The notes beneath the pieces are model-generated. The model saw nothing but the letters and a program-made list of their open reading frames with translations, made no database searches and had not been told where the DNA came from. From assembly GCA_016180855.1 (NCBI GenBank), contig JACPAL010000007.1, positions 25,592-89,591 on the forward strand: a stretch of 64,000 nucleotides of DNA, read 5' to 3'. This stretch comes from Deltaproteobacteria bacterium (lineage in GTDB: Bacteria > UBA10199 > JACPAL01). Position numbers and translations under genes: made by a program. Of the stretch, positions 48,528 through 56,110 are shown piece by piece (within the stretch, counting starts at the first letter, position 1; each line of letters opens with the position of its first letter).

Positions 48528-50198
48528 TTAATCGGTATATGCCCCGAGTGATGCCGGTTTCACGTTTTGGATATACTTGTGCAGGGTGCCACGCGTTGCC
48601 TTGAGCCGAGGAGGTCTCCACTTCTTGAGACGAGCCCGGATCGCCTTATGAGGGATATTCAGTGTCAGCCTTCGCTTCCGTGCATCAATCGTAATCTCAT
48701 CACCATTCCGTATGACGGCCAGAACCCCACCTTCCTGGGCCTCCGGCGTGATATGGCCGACGACAAATCCATGGGTTCCACCGGAGAAGCGACCATCAGT
48801 GATCAAGGCGACATCCTTGCCAAGCCCAGCCCCCATCACCGCAGCGGTTACCTTGAGCATCTCGCTCATACCGGGCCCCCCCTTGGGCCCTTCATACCGA
48901 ATCACAATCACGTCTCCCTTTTTGATTTTTTTTCTTTCAAGCGCCTTGATCGCCGCCTCTTCACTGTCAAAAACCTTGGCCCTGCCCGTGAATTGCTCCC
49001 CTTCCTTACCGGTGATCTTCGCCACCGCCCCTTCGGGCGAGATATTTCCGTAGAGAATTTGGATGTGACCGGTCTTCTTGATCGGATTTGAAAGGGGGAA
49101 AATGATTTTTTGCCCTGCCGTCAGACCCGGAAGCCTCTCCAGGTTTTCGGCAAGACTCCTGCCGGTCACTGTCAAACAATCACCATAAAGAAATCCCTCC
49201 TGGAGGAGAAGCTTCAAGACCGCCGGCATCCCCCCCACCTGGTGCAAATCCTCCATCACATATTTTCCGCTCGGTTTGAAATCAGCAAGAAATGGCGTCT
49301 TGTCGCTTACCGTCTGAAAATCATCGATCGTGAGCCTTACACCAACGGCACGAGCCATGGCCAAAAGATGTAACACCGCGTTTGTCGATCCTCCGAGTGC
49401 CATCACAATCGTCATCGCGTTGTGGAACGCCTTTCGCGTCATGACCTTTTTGGGGGTTATATCATTCTCTAAAAGATTCCTGATCGCAGAACCGATCTTC
49501 AAACACTCCTCCCTTTTTTCCGGGCTTGTTGCGGGATAAGAAGAGCTGTAGGGAAGACTCATTCCGAGTGCCTCGATCGCAGAGGCCATCGTGTTGGCGG
49601 TGTACATCCCGCCACAGGCACCGGCCCCCGGACAAGAATTTTGCAGAATGCAGGTCAACGCCTCTTCATCAATCTTGCCCGACATGAATTGTCCGAGCCC
49701 TTCAAATGAAGAGACAATGTCCAGCGTCTTTCCCTGCCAATGACCCGCGCGGATCGTCCCGCCATACACCATGAGGCTGGGACGGTTAAGACGAGCCATC
49801 GCGATGATTGAACCAGGCATGTTCTTGTCACAACCGACAACGGAGATATTGGCATCGTACCAATGGGCCGCCATGACCGTTTCAATCGAGTCGGCAATAA
49901 TCTCGCGGGACTGAAGGGAATAATTCATGCCGGTGGTTCCCATCGAGATCCCGTCGCTTACCCCGATGGTGTGAAAGATCAGCCCATTCAACCCCGATTC
50001 TTGGCACCCCTGCTTCACCAACTTGGCTAAGTCATTGAGGTGCATATTACAGGTATTTCCTTCATAACCGGTCGAGGCGATCCCAACGAATGGTTTGGCC
50101 AGATCTTCTTTAGTCAGCCCAATCCCATAGAGCATCGCTTGCGAAGCCGGCTGATTTGGGTCTTGGGTGATCCGTACACTATGCTTATTGAGTAACAT
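48528..50198 (-). CDS. ilvD: Dihydroxy-acid dehydratase
   Basis: This FeS enzyme makes 2-keto acids for valine, leucine and isoleucine. The 556-residue protein has the family motifs [40 protein letters not shown] and [20 protein letters not shown], including the three cluster-type Cys. Length is normal. No other ilv gene lies next to it. Confidence 0.96.
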   Translation of the reverse strand: MLLNKHSVRITQDPNQPASQAMLYGIGLTKEDLAKPFVGIASTGYEGNTCNMHLNDLAKLVKQGCQESGLNGLIFHTIGVSDGISMGTTGMNYSLQSREIIADSIETVMAAHWYDANISVVGCDKNMPGSIIAMARLNRPSLMVYGGTIRAGHWQGKTLDIVSSFEGLGQFMSGKIDEEALTCILQNSCPGAGACGGMYTANTMASAIEALGMSLPYSSSYPATSPEKREECLKIGSAIRNLLENDITPKKVMTRKAFHNAMTIVMALGGSTNAVLHLLAMARAVGVRLTIDDFQTVSDKTPFLADFKPSGKYVMEDLHQVGGMPAVLKLLLQEGFLYGDCLTVTGRSLAENLERLPGLTAGQKIIFPLSNPIKKTGHIQILYGNISPEGAVAKITGKEGEQFTGRAKVFDSEEAAIKALERKKIKKGDVIVIRYEGPKGGPGMSEMLKVTAAVMGAGLGKDVALITDGRFSGGTHGFVVGHITPEAQEGGVLAVIRNGDEITIDARKRRLTLNIPHKAIRARLKKWRPPRLKATRGTLHKYIQNVKPASLGAYTD

Positions 50199-50246
50199 AA
50201 GTTGGGACGTAGTGCGGCTTCACTTTATTGTCAATGTCACCGGCTA

Positions 50247-50531
50247 TTACAGACTTTCCGGCCAGCGGCGGGCACCGTGGATCACGGCGAGAATCTCGAT
50301 TCGGCCCTTCTTGATTCGATAAGGAACTAAAAAAGGCGTCCCGACAACCACCAATTCACGAGTCCCCTTGACACGTCCGGGACGCCCCAAGTTTTGATAA
50401 GAATCTAAATTTTCCACGGCTTTTGCGATTTTTTCGATCACAGTATCCGCTGCATCAACGCGATCCGTTTCAATGTAATCCCGCACCTGCTGCAGGTCTT
50501 GCACCGCAAGTTTGGTCCAAATTATTTTCAT
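50247..50531 (-). CDS. ParE/RelE-family toxin
   Basis: The 94-residue protein has the ParE pattern: KIIWTKLAVQDLQQVRDYI at the start, GRPGRVKGTRELVVVGTPF and the C-terminal YRIKKGRIEILAVIHGARRW. ParE proteins inhibit gyrase; RelE ones cut mRNA at the ribosome. The family tail here fits ParE better. Its ATG directly follows the antitoxin stop (TAAATG). Confidence 0.9.
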   Translation of the reverse strand: MKIIWTKLAVQDLQQVRDYIETDRVDAADTVIEKIAKAVENLDSYQNLGRPGRVKGTRELVVVGTPFLVPYRIKKGRIEILAVIHGARRWPESL

Positions 50532-50768
50532 TTAACGGGAGTTTCCCTTGAGAACTCTGGCTACTTCTTGCTCCGATGCAAATTCTCCTCGATCCGCTTG
50601 CTTTAGACCTTCTTTAATGTGTTCTACCTGCCATCGATAAATCTCCAGATAAGCGGAAATTGCTTCATTGATGACATAAGTCCGATCTCGATCAAGCGCC
50701 TCGGCAATAGCATCCAATGACTCGATTTTACCTGTATCCACACGAAAACTGACATTCGCCTGTTTCAT
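50532..50768 (-). CDS. Ribbon-helix-helix antitoxin
   Basis: The 78-residue product starts MKQANVSFRVDTGKIESLDA after AGGAGGAA. It shows the ribbon strand and two helices (LDRDRTYVINEAISAYLEIY) of the CopG/ParD type. The C-terminal half presumably covers the toxin. It likely binds its own promoter; AT-rich inverted sequences (ATACTGTATAATACATA) lie just upstream. A longer frame to 50828 is possible but lacks a ribosome site. Confidence 0.88.
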   Translation of the reverse strand: MKQANVSFRVDTGKIESLDAIAEALDRDRTYVINEAISAYLEIYRWQVEHIKEGLKQADRGEFASEQEVARVLKGNSR

Positions 50769-50865
50769 AAATTCCTCCTGTAATTTACTGACATACTGTA
50801 TAATACATAAAATTACATAGAAATACAATTGATTTTCTGTTCCCGTAGTTCATGGGGAAGGTTAC

Positions 50866-52338
50866 CTAGGCTCTCTTGACGGCAGCGTGCCATCTTTGGA
50901 TATGGATGATGATCTCTTTTTTTGGCATCTTCGGTCTGAACCGGTGGTTCTCTTTCCATTGGGCAGCAATCTCGGCTGTATCTTTCCAAAAAGAGATGGC
51001 GAGCCCCGCCAAGAATGCAGCTCCTAGAGCGGTCGTTTCAATCATCTCCGGCCTTGAAAGTTCAATGCCTAGGATATCGGACTGGAACTGCATCAAAAGG
51101 TCATTCAGGCAGGCACCGCCATCCACTTTCAAAACCTTAAGTCTCTTTCCCAAGTCTTTCTGCATCGCCTGAAGAATGTCATATTGGAGAAACGCAATCC
51201 CCTCGAGGAGGGCCCGCGCGATGTGGGCCGTCGTCGTTCCACGAGTCATTCCACCGATGAGACCACGTGCCTCCGAATTCCAGTAGGGAGCTCCCAGCCC
51301 TACAAAGGCAGGAACAAAAGTCACTCCACCGGAATCCGAAACCTGTTTGGCGAGTGTCTCAACCTCTGACGACCTTTGAATGATTTTTAACCCGTCTCGA
51401 AGCCACTGAACCGCCGCTCCGGCAATGAAGGCGCTCCCTTCAATAGCGTAAGTCACCTCTTCCTTTAACTTCCAGGCGACGGTTGTCAGCATGCCGGAGC
51501 GCGAACGAACAATCTTCCGACCGGTATTCATCATCAAAAAGGAACCGGTCCCATAAGTACACTTTGCCTCGCCCGGCCTGAAACAGGCCTGGCCGAAGAG
51601 CGCCGCCTGTTGGTCACCCGCCATCCCACAGACTGGAATCCCGTCGGGTAACACCCTCAGGCCCGACGTCTGCCCATACACCTCCGAAGAGGAAACAATC
51701 GTTGGGAGGATTTCGGCCGGCACGGAAAAAATCTTTAAAAGCTCGGGGTCCCATTGAAGACTCTTCAGGTTCATCAGCAAGGTTCGGGAGGCATTGGAGA
51801 CATCGGTGACATGGACCTTTCCACCCGTCAGCCTGAAGACCAGATAGCTGTCAATGGTTCCAAAGCAGATCCCAGGGATTCTTTTTTTTAAGTCTCCCTG
51901 ATTTTCGAGAATCCATTGAATTTTCGTTGCCGAAAAATAGGGATCAAGAACGAGTCCTGTCTTGTTTCGAATCTTGGGCAACAGCCCTTTTCTTCTCAAC
52001 TTTTCACAGGTGGGGGCGGTTCGTCGGTCCTGCCAGACGATCGCATTACAGAGCGGCCTTCCACTGGCCCGTTCCCAGAGGACCGTTGTTTCGCGCTGAT
52101 TTGTGATGCCAATGCCGGCGATTCGATCCGGATTGATCCCGGCTTGTTGAATGGCTACTTCAATTGTTTTGAGTGTACAATCCCAGATCTCTTCGGGCTT
52201 ATGCTCCACCCACCCAGGTCTTGGGTAATGTTGTAAAAATTCGTTATTAATTTTTGCGAGAATATTAAGATTCCGATCGATTAAAACAGACGTCACACCG
52301 GTCGTTCCTTCGTCGATTGCTAAAATGACATCCTTCAT
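50866..52338 (-). CDS. glpK: Glycerol kinase
   Basis: The 490-residue enzyme phosphorylates glycerol to glycerol-3-phosphate. Motifs: LAIDEGTTGVTSVLIDRNL (ATP site), GITNQRETTVLWERASGRP, PVCGMAGDQQAALFGQAC and VDGGACLNDLLMQFQSDIL. Length is normal. I took the ATG at 52338 because GGGGTGA lies before it. No glpF or glpD is near. The spacer to the divergent polyprenyl synthase gene holds a hairpin repeat. Confidence 0.95.
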   Translation of the reverse strand: MKDVILAIDEGTTGVTSVLIDRNLNILAKINNEFLQHYPRPGWVEHKPEEIWDCTLKTIEVAIQQAGINPDRIAGIGITNQRETTVLWERASGRPLCNAIVWQDRRTAPTCEKLRRKGLLPKIRNKTGLVLDPYFSATKIQWILENQGDLKKRIPGICFGTIDSYLVFRLTGGKVHVTDVSNASRTLLMNLKSLQWDPELLKIFSVPAEILPTIVSSSEVYGQTSGLRVLPDGIPVCGMAGDQQAALFGQACFRPGEAKCTYGTGSFLMMNTGRKIVRSRSGMLTTVAWKLKEEVTYAIEGSAFIAGAAVQWLRDGLKIIQRSSEVETLAKQVSDSGGVTFVPAFVGLGAPYWNSEARGLIGGMTRGTTTAHIARALLEGIAFLQYDILQAMQKDLGKRLKVLKVDGGACLNDLLMQFQSDILGIELSRPEMIETTALGAAFLAGLAISFWKDTAEIAAQWKENHRFRPKMPKKEIIIHIQRWHAAVKRA

Positions 52339-52372
52339 AAAATCACCCCTATCAGTCTCATCACTCCCCCAA

Positions 52373-52395
52373 CCCCCTCTTACCTTAAGAGGGGG
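52373..52395. repeat. Hairpin repeat CCCCCTCTTA-TAAGAGGGGG
   Basis: A perfect 10-base stem with loop CCT lies in the divergent glpK/polyprenyl-synthase spacer. Its open frames (PPLTLRGG on one strand, PPLKVRGG on the other) are typical of widespread repetitive extragenic palindromes. Confidence 0.55.
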
Positions 52396-52453
52396 GGTGC
52401 GTAAACAATTTGGTTTTGACAAGAAAGCGCGGCTGATTTACCCCTCTCCCTTA

Positions 52454-53428
52454 ATGAATCTCGAAGAGATCTGCCTCCCGATCAAGTCTGAGCTGGTCCA
52501 GCTGGAATCGGTTATCCAAAAAAAACTGGTCTCAACGGTCCCTTTTGTAACCAACGTTGCTGAATATGTCGTGAAAAATGGTGGAAAAAGACTCCGTCCG
52601 ATCTTCTCTCTCTTTTCCTCAAGACTCGCCGGCTCCACCGATCAAAGAACGATCGAATGCGCCGCAGCGATGGAATTTTTTCATACCGCCACCTTGATGC
52701 ATGATGATGTGGTGGATGATGCCAACCTCCGGCGCGGGAAACCTTCTGCGAATTCTCGGTGGGGAAATCAGGTGGCCGTTCTTGTTGGCGACTTTTTTTA
52801 TTGCCGCGCCTCCGATCTGATTATCGGCACAGAAGATCTTCGGATCATCCAGCTTATTACCAACGCGATGAGAATCACGACCGAGGGAGAGATTCTTGAA
52901 ATCTCGAAGTCGAGCGACCTTGCCACAACGGAGGAGGATTATCTGAAAATTGTGGAACAAAAAACTGCCATCCTGATGGGGGTCTGCTGCGAAATGGGAG
53001 GCCTGCTTGGGAATGTTTCCGAGGAGTTTTGTTCAGCGCTTAGAGATTTTGGGCTAAACGTTGGCATCGCCTTTCAGTTGGCGGACGATGTCCTGGACTA
53101 TGTTTCCGAGTCGGACAAGTTCGGCAAGACAAAGGGTACCGATCTCAAGGAGGGGAAGCTGACCCTCCCCCTCATTGTCGCCCTTCAAAAGGCTGGGGAT
53201 GCCGAAAAGAGATTGATCAAAGACGCCTTGATTGCCGAAAAGTTAGAAGAGCGTCGGCTCAAAGAAATTATTTCAATCATCCAAAAATACGACGGGATCT
53301 CCTTTACAAAAAGAAAGGCTCAAGAGTTTGTTAATAAGGCAAAGCAATCCCTGACGATCTTCAAACCATCAATTGATCGTGAGGCGCTTATTGCCTTAGC
53401 CGGCTATGTGATTGAGAGGGAGAGTTAG
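52454..53428 (+). CDS. Polyprenyl diphosphate synthase (octaprenyl-type)
   Basis: The 324-residue prenyl synthase has the first Asp-rich motif HDDVVDDANLRRGKPS and the second QLADDVLDYVSES, with GGKRLRPIFSLFSSRL in between that binds isopentenyl diphosphate. The spacing puts it in the IspB/long-chain group that builds the quinone side chain. Chain length depends on residues before the first motif and is not fixed here. I took the ATG at 52454 because homologues start there. Confidence 0.92.
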   Translation: MNLEEICLPIKSELVQLESVIQKKLVSTVPFVTNVAEYVVKNGGKRLRPIFSLFSSRLAGSTDQRTIECAAAMEFFHTATLMHDDVVDDANLRRGKPSANSRWGNQVAVLVGDFFYCRASDLIIGTEDLRIIQLITNAMRITTEGEILEISKSSDLATTEEDYLKIVEQKTAILMGVCCEMGGLLGNVSEEFCSALRDFGLNVGIAFQLADDVLDYVSESDKFGKTKGTDLKEGKLTLPLIVALQKAGDAEKRLIKDALIAEKLEERRLKEIISIIQKYDGISFTKRKAQEFVNKAKQSLTIFKPSIDREALIALAGYVIERES

Positions 53429-53450
53429 CAGGTAGTACTTTGTCAATCCG

Positions 53451-53885
53451 TTAGTCATTAACTGCTGCATTGACAGCTCCAACGAGAGATATTGCACCTA
53501 ATATCAATCCGGCTGGTCTGATTTTTAAACTATGATCCAATATCCAGGGGGCTGCCATTAGACCTGCAAAGCCACCGGTCCGAATGATGTTTTCCACCAC
53601 TCGTTCCAAGCGTGAATCAGGTCCCCGGTCCCTAAATGCCTTGAGCTGGGCGATCGTGTACTCGTCGGCGACGAGTTTTCCTTGTTCAATCAAATAAAGG
53701 GGGACAAGGGCCTCTTGATATTCAGATCGGTCAATAAAATCCCCCATTGGTCCATCAAAAAACAAGCTGGTCAAGATTCTCCCTCCCACCAAATTAGGGG
53801 CAAATATTCTATCCAGTTCTCCCCGATCAATGGCACCATTAGCGATCGCATTATTAACAGCCGATCTGACATCCATATCGGACAT
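53451..53885 (-). CDS. Orphan-family protein, paralogue of the gene at 54742-55260
   Basis: Start ATG at 53885 has GGAAGGAG before it. The 144-residue product begins MSDMDVRSAVNNAIANGAID. It shares with the protein at 54742-55260 the order VRSAV..I, LTSLFFDGPMGDFIDRSEYQ, LYLIEQGKL and QLKAFRDRGPDSR. A C-terminal hydrophobic stretch (AGLILGAISLVGAVNAA) suggests membrane association. I know no family. The pair encloses the nucleotidyltransferase and HEPN genes. Confidence 0.65.
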   Translation of the reverse strand: MSDMDVRSAVNNAIANGAIDRGELDRIFAPNLVGGRILTSLFFDGPMGDFIDRSEYQEALVPLYLIEQGKLVADEYTIAQLKAFRDRGPDSRLERVVENIIRTGGFAGLMAAPWILDHSLKIRPAGLILGAISLVGAVNAAVND

Positions 53886-53960
53886 AGAATCTCCTTCCAA
53901 AGGAATGACTATTTTATCGCTCCTCCACAAGAACTGTTGCTGATGTTTTTTTCCTTGATA

Positions 53961-53970
53961 ATAGTACTAT
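53961..53970. promoter_or_regulatory. Palindrome before the ribbon-helix-helix/nucleotidyltransferase gene
   Basis: ATAGTACTAT is a perfect 10-base palindrome within an AT-rich stretch, 20 bases before the ATG. The gene product has a ribbon-helix-helix domain, so autoregulation here is plausible. Confidence 0.35.
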
Positions 53971-53990
53971 GATACTATACACTCCAACGT

Positions 53991-54572
53991 ATGAATTTTT
54001 CTGGAAAATTTGTCTTAAGAATACCCCCTGATTTACATAAAAAACTGACCTATTTGGCCAAAAAAAATGGGGTCTCTCTCAATATTCTCTGCATGAGGCT
54101 TATCAAGAGTGGACTTCAAAAAAGGGAAGATTTCATTCAGGCATTTCCGTCACTAGAACCAACCATGGAATGCTTAAGAAGCCATTTCAAAGAGGAAATT
54201 GAAGGTCTCCTCCTTTTTGGATCACAGATAACAGGAAAGGCAACGGAAGGATCGGATGTTGATCTAGTAATCGTTCTCTCACAAAATATTTCGTTAAACC
54301 GCTCTCTTTATCGCTGGTGGGACGAAACATTTCCAGATGAGAAAATAATAAATCCACACTTTATACACCTCCCCTCCTCCCCATTGGAGGCAAGCTCCCT
54401 CTGGCTTGAGATCGCGTCGGCCTCGCATCTCCTGTGGGAGAGGGGAAACAAGATCCATTTATTTTTAAAACGGGTTCAATCCTCCATTCAACAAAATGAA
54501 AGTCGTCGTTATTGGTCACACGGAACTCCCTATTGGATAAAATCCGATGAAGAATCAAGAACTGGCCATTGA
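53991..54572 (+). CDS. Ribbon-helix-helix / nucleotidyltransferase (MNT) fusion, antitoxin-like
   Basis: Residues 6-42 (LRIPPDLHKKLTYLAKKNG and on) fit a ribbon-helix-helix DNA-binding domain. Residues 65-110 hold the minimal nucleotidyltransferase motif LLFGSQITGKATEGSDVDLV (G-S-x9-D-x-D). The MNT family is the antitoxin partner of HEPN toxins and AMPylates them. The third acidic residue is not clear, and the tail (SSIQQNESRRYWSHG) looks short. It overlaps the HEPN remnant by 26 bases. Confidence 0.72.
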   Translation: MNFSGKFVLRIPPDLHKKLTYLAKKNGVSLNILCMRLIKSGLQKREDFIQAFPSLEPTMECLRSHFKEEIEGLLLFGSQITGKATEGSDVDLVIVLSQNISLNRSLYRWWDETFPDEKIINPHFIHLPSSPLEASSLWLEIASASHLLWERGNKIHLFLKRVQSSIQQNESRRYWSHGTPYWIKSDEESRTGH

Positions 54573-54735
54573 TTACATCACGCGAGCAGGTCACCGTTTG
54601 GCAGCACTCGAAGTTCTTTATGCCAGAAAAAGTTATGCCGATGTCGTTCGTGAGGCCCAGGAAGAGGAAGACGCCACCGAGGCCTTGGAGAATGCGCGGT
54701 GGGTCTATTCTGTCTGTAAGGCGGCTTTTCATTAA
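54547..54735 (+). CDS. HEPN-domain protein with an internal deletion
   Basis: The 62-residue frame starts like a HEPN partner of MNT proteins (AIDYITRAGHRLAALEVLYA, then SYADVVREAQE) and ends like the C-terminus of the same family (EDATEALENARWVYSVCKAA). The usual middle, about 70 residues that includes the R-x4-H RNase motif, is absent. The frame is open through the junction. It is therefore either a catalytically dead short form or a decayed toxin. It overlaps the MNT gene. Confidence 0.6.
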   Translation: MKNQELAIDYITRAGHRLAALEVLYARKSYADVVREAQEEEDATEALENARWVYSVCKAAFH

Positions 54736-54741
54736 AAGGGC

Positions 54742-55260
54742 TTAATCATCCAAGGCACCATAGACGGCGCCCAGACCGCCAATAACGGTTAATGCACTAA
54801 ACCAATATTTCTTGGCTGGCTCCATCATGGCCGGCACTCGATGTTTGATATTCTTTGCGATAAAGGCAATGAGCCCCCCCGTTGCAGTCGCCGAGGCACC
54901 CGAAAAGACAGGGGCGAGTACCGTCCAAACGGCGACACTTTCTGTGCGTGAATCGGGCCCCCTGTCTTTAAACGCCTTGAGACGGGCAACGGCAGCCGGC
55001 TCTGCACCAAGCTGCCCCTCCTCAACAAGATAGAGAAGCCTGAGCACCTCCTGATATTCATTCCGATCCAAAAAGTCACCGATACTCCCGCTAAAGAACA
55101 GGCGGGTTACGGAAGAGAATTTGTTCCTAAAAAAACGGGGATCGGGAGGATCAACACGATTTAAAAGAGGGCTGACGCTCGCCTCTTTCAACCAACCGTC
55201 ATTGTCATTGACATCAGAGATGATTCTATCAACGGCAGACCGCACCTCAGGCAGGCTCAT
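54742..55260 (-). CDS. Orphan-family protein, paralogue of the gene at 53451-53885
   Basis: The 172-residue product starts MSLPEVRSAVDRIISDVNDN from the ATG at 55260, after a G-run. It shares VTRLFFSGSIGDFLDRNEYQ, LLYLVEEGQL and RLKAFKDRGPDSR with its paralogue. The C-terminal part has two hydrophobic stretches (APVFSGASATATGGLIAFI and YWFSALTVIGGLGAVYGAL). A longer frame to 55392 exists but lacks a ribosome site. No family known. Confidence 0.65.
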   Translation of the reverse strand: MSLPEVRSAVDRIISDVNDNDGWLKEASVSPLLNRVDPPDPRFFRNKFSSVTRLFFSGSIGDFLDRNEYQEVLRLLYLVEEGQLGAEPAAVARLKAFKDRGPDSRTESVAVWTVLAPVFSGASATATGGLIAFIAKNIKHRVPAMMEPAKKYWFSALTVIGGLGAVYGALDD

Positions 55261-55364
55261 AAAATACCCCCCCCCTTTGACTGAGTGGGGATCGTCTGAC
55301 TCACAAAAAAAGTTGCCGGTTTTAATCTGCAAAGCGGAATCAATCGATCGAAAAACAGAGGCAC

Positions 55365-55381
55365 CGACCGAGCATCGGTCG
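55365..55381. promoter_or_regulatory. Inverted repeat upstream of a sigma-54-type promoter
   Basis: CGACCGA-GCA-TCGGTCG is a perfect 7-base-arm inverted repeat 50 bases before the -24 element, where an activator could bind. Confidence 0.35.
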
Positions 55382-55430
55382 ATCATCCGCAAGAAAAATC
55401 GTTTTAAGACGTTAGGCCACTAATGGACTC

Positions 55431-55445
55431 TGGCACACACTTTGC
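55431..55445 (+). promoter_or_regulatory. Sigma-54-type promoter (-24/-12)
   Basis: TGGCAC-ACACT-TTGC matches the consensus TGGCAC-N5-TTGC at all defined positions. It lies about 50 bases before the small conserved gene at 55497. A start near 55457 would follow. Confidence 0.6.
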
Positions 55446-55496
55446 TTAACAGCCATTCATCCTCACCGCGGGAGGAGAAAAACAAGGAGTCCGCAA

Positions 55497-55691
55497 ATGC
55501 AACAAACAGTCACTATCAAAGATGTCTACACCGTCTCGGATCGGGAAGGAGACCAAAAAAGCCGGTGGACCAAAATCGGAATCGGGTTTGTCAATCGGGA
55601 CGACTCCATTAACGTGATTTTGGATGCCTATCCGGTCAACGGAAAACTCCAGATCCGGACTCGTGAAAACAAAAAACCAGAAAAAACCTAA
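55497..55691 (+). CDS. Small protein of unknown function
   Basis: AAGGAG precedes the ATG. The 64-residue product, with VYTVSDREGDQKSRWTKIG and FVNRDDSINVILDAYPVNGK, has the sequence of a small beta-barrel-like family seen in several Deltaproteobacteria (from memory). It ends in a basic tail (RTRENKKPEK). It precedes the ComEA-like gene by 11 bases, behind a sigma-54-type promoter, which suggests a joint, regulated role. Confidence 0.6.
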   Translation: MQQTVTIKDVYTVSDREGDQKSRWTKIGIGFVNRDDSINVILDAYPVNGKLQIRTRENKKPEKT

Positions 55692-55702
55692 AGGAGGTTA
55701 AC

Positions 55703-56005
55703 ATGAAACGATCCGTATTGATGGCCTTGCTGGCCACCATTCTTACCGTCACCCCGCTACTGGCCGGTGCCAAGAGGCTGGAAGGGGTACTCAATCTGAA
55801 CACCGCGTCGGTCCAGGAGCTGACACTCCTCCCGGGAGTCGGTGAATCCAAGGCAAAGGCGATTATCGCCTACCGTCAGGCCCATCCGTTCAAGGCCGCA
55901 GAAGAGCTGACAGAGGTCAAGGGCTTTGGTCAAGGGATGCTCAGGAAGATTGAAAAACACCTTGCCGTGCAAGGTCCATCTACTCTTCACGAAGTCGCAC
56001 CCTAG
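55703..56005 (+). CDS. ComEA-like helix-hairpin-helix protein, secreted
   Basis: A signal peptide (LMALLATILTVTPLLAGA) precedes one helix-hairpin-helix pair (LNLNTASVQELTLLPGVGES, then AKAIIAYRQAHPFKAAEEL and VKGFGQGMLRKIEKHL). This is the ComEA DNA-binding fold used in natural transformation. At 100 residues it is a minimal form. AAAGGAGG precedes the ATG. The strong terminator behind it closes the unit. Confidence 0.88.
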   Translation: MKRSVLMALLATILTVTPLLAGAKRLEGVLNLNTASVQELTLLPGVGESKAKAIIAYRQAHPFKAAEELTEVKGFGQGMLRKIEKHLAVQGPSTLHEVAP

Positions 56006-56024
56006 AAGGCCGTGCCTTTCTCGA

Positions 56025-56050
56025 GGCGCCCGGTCGGATGACCGGGCGCC
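56025..56050 (+). terminator. Strong hairpin terminator after the ComEA-like gene
   Basis: GGCGCCCGGTC and GACCGGGCGCC are 11-base perfect complements around a GGAT loop, followed by a pyrimidine-rich stretch. Confidence 0.75.
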
Positions 56051-56110
56051 TTCCTGCCTTAAATGTTTTCTTGATCTTTAAGTCCCTTCAACTATTTACT
56101 CTTGTAAAAA

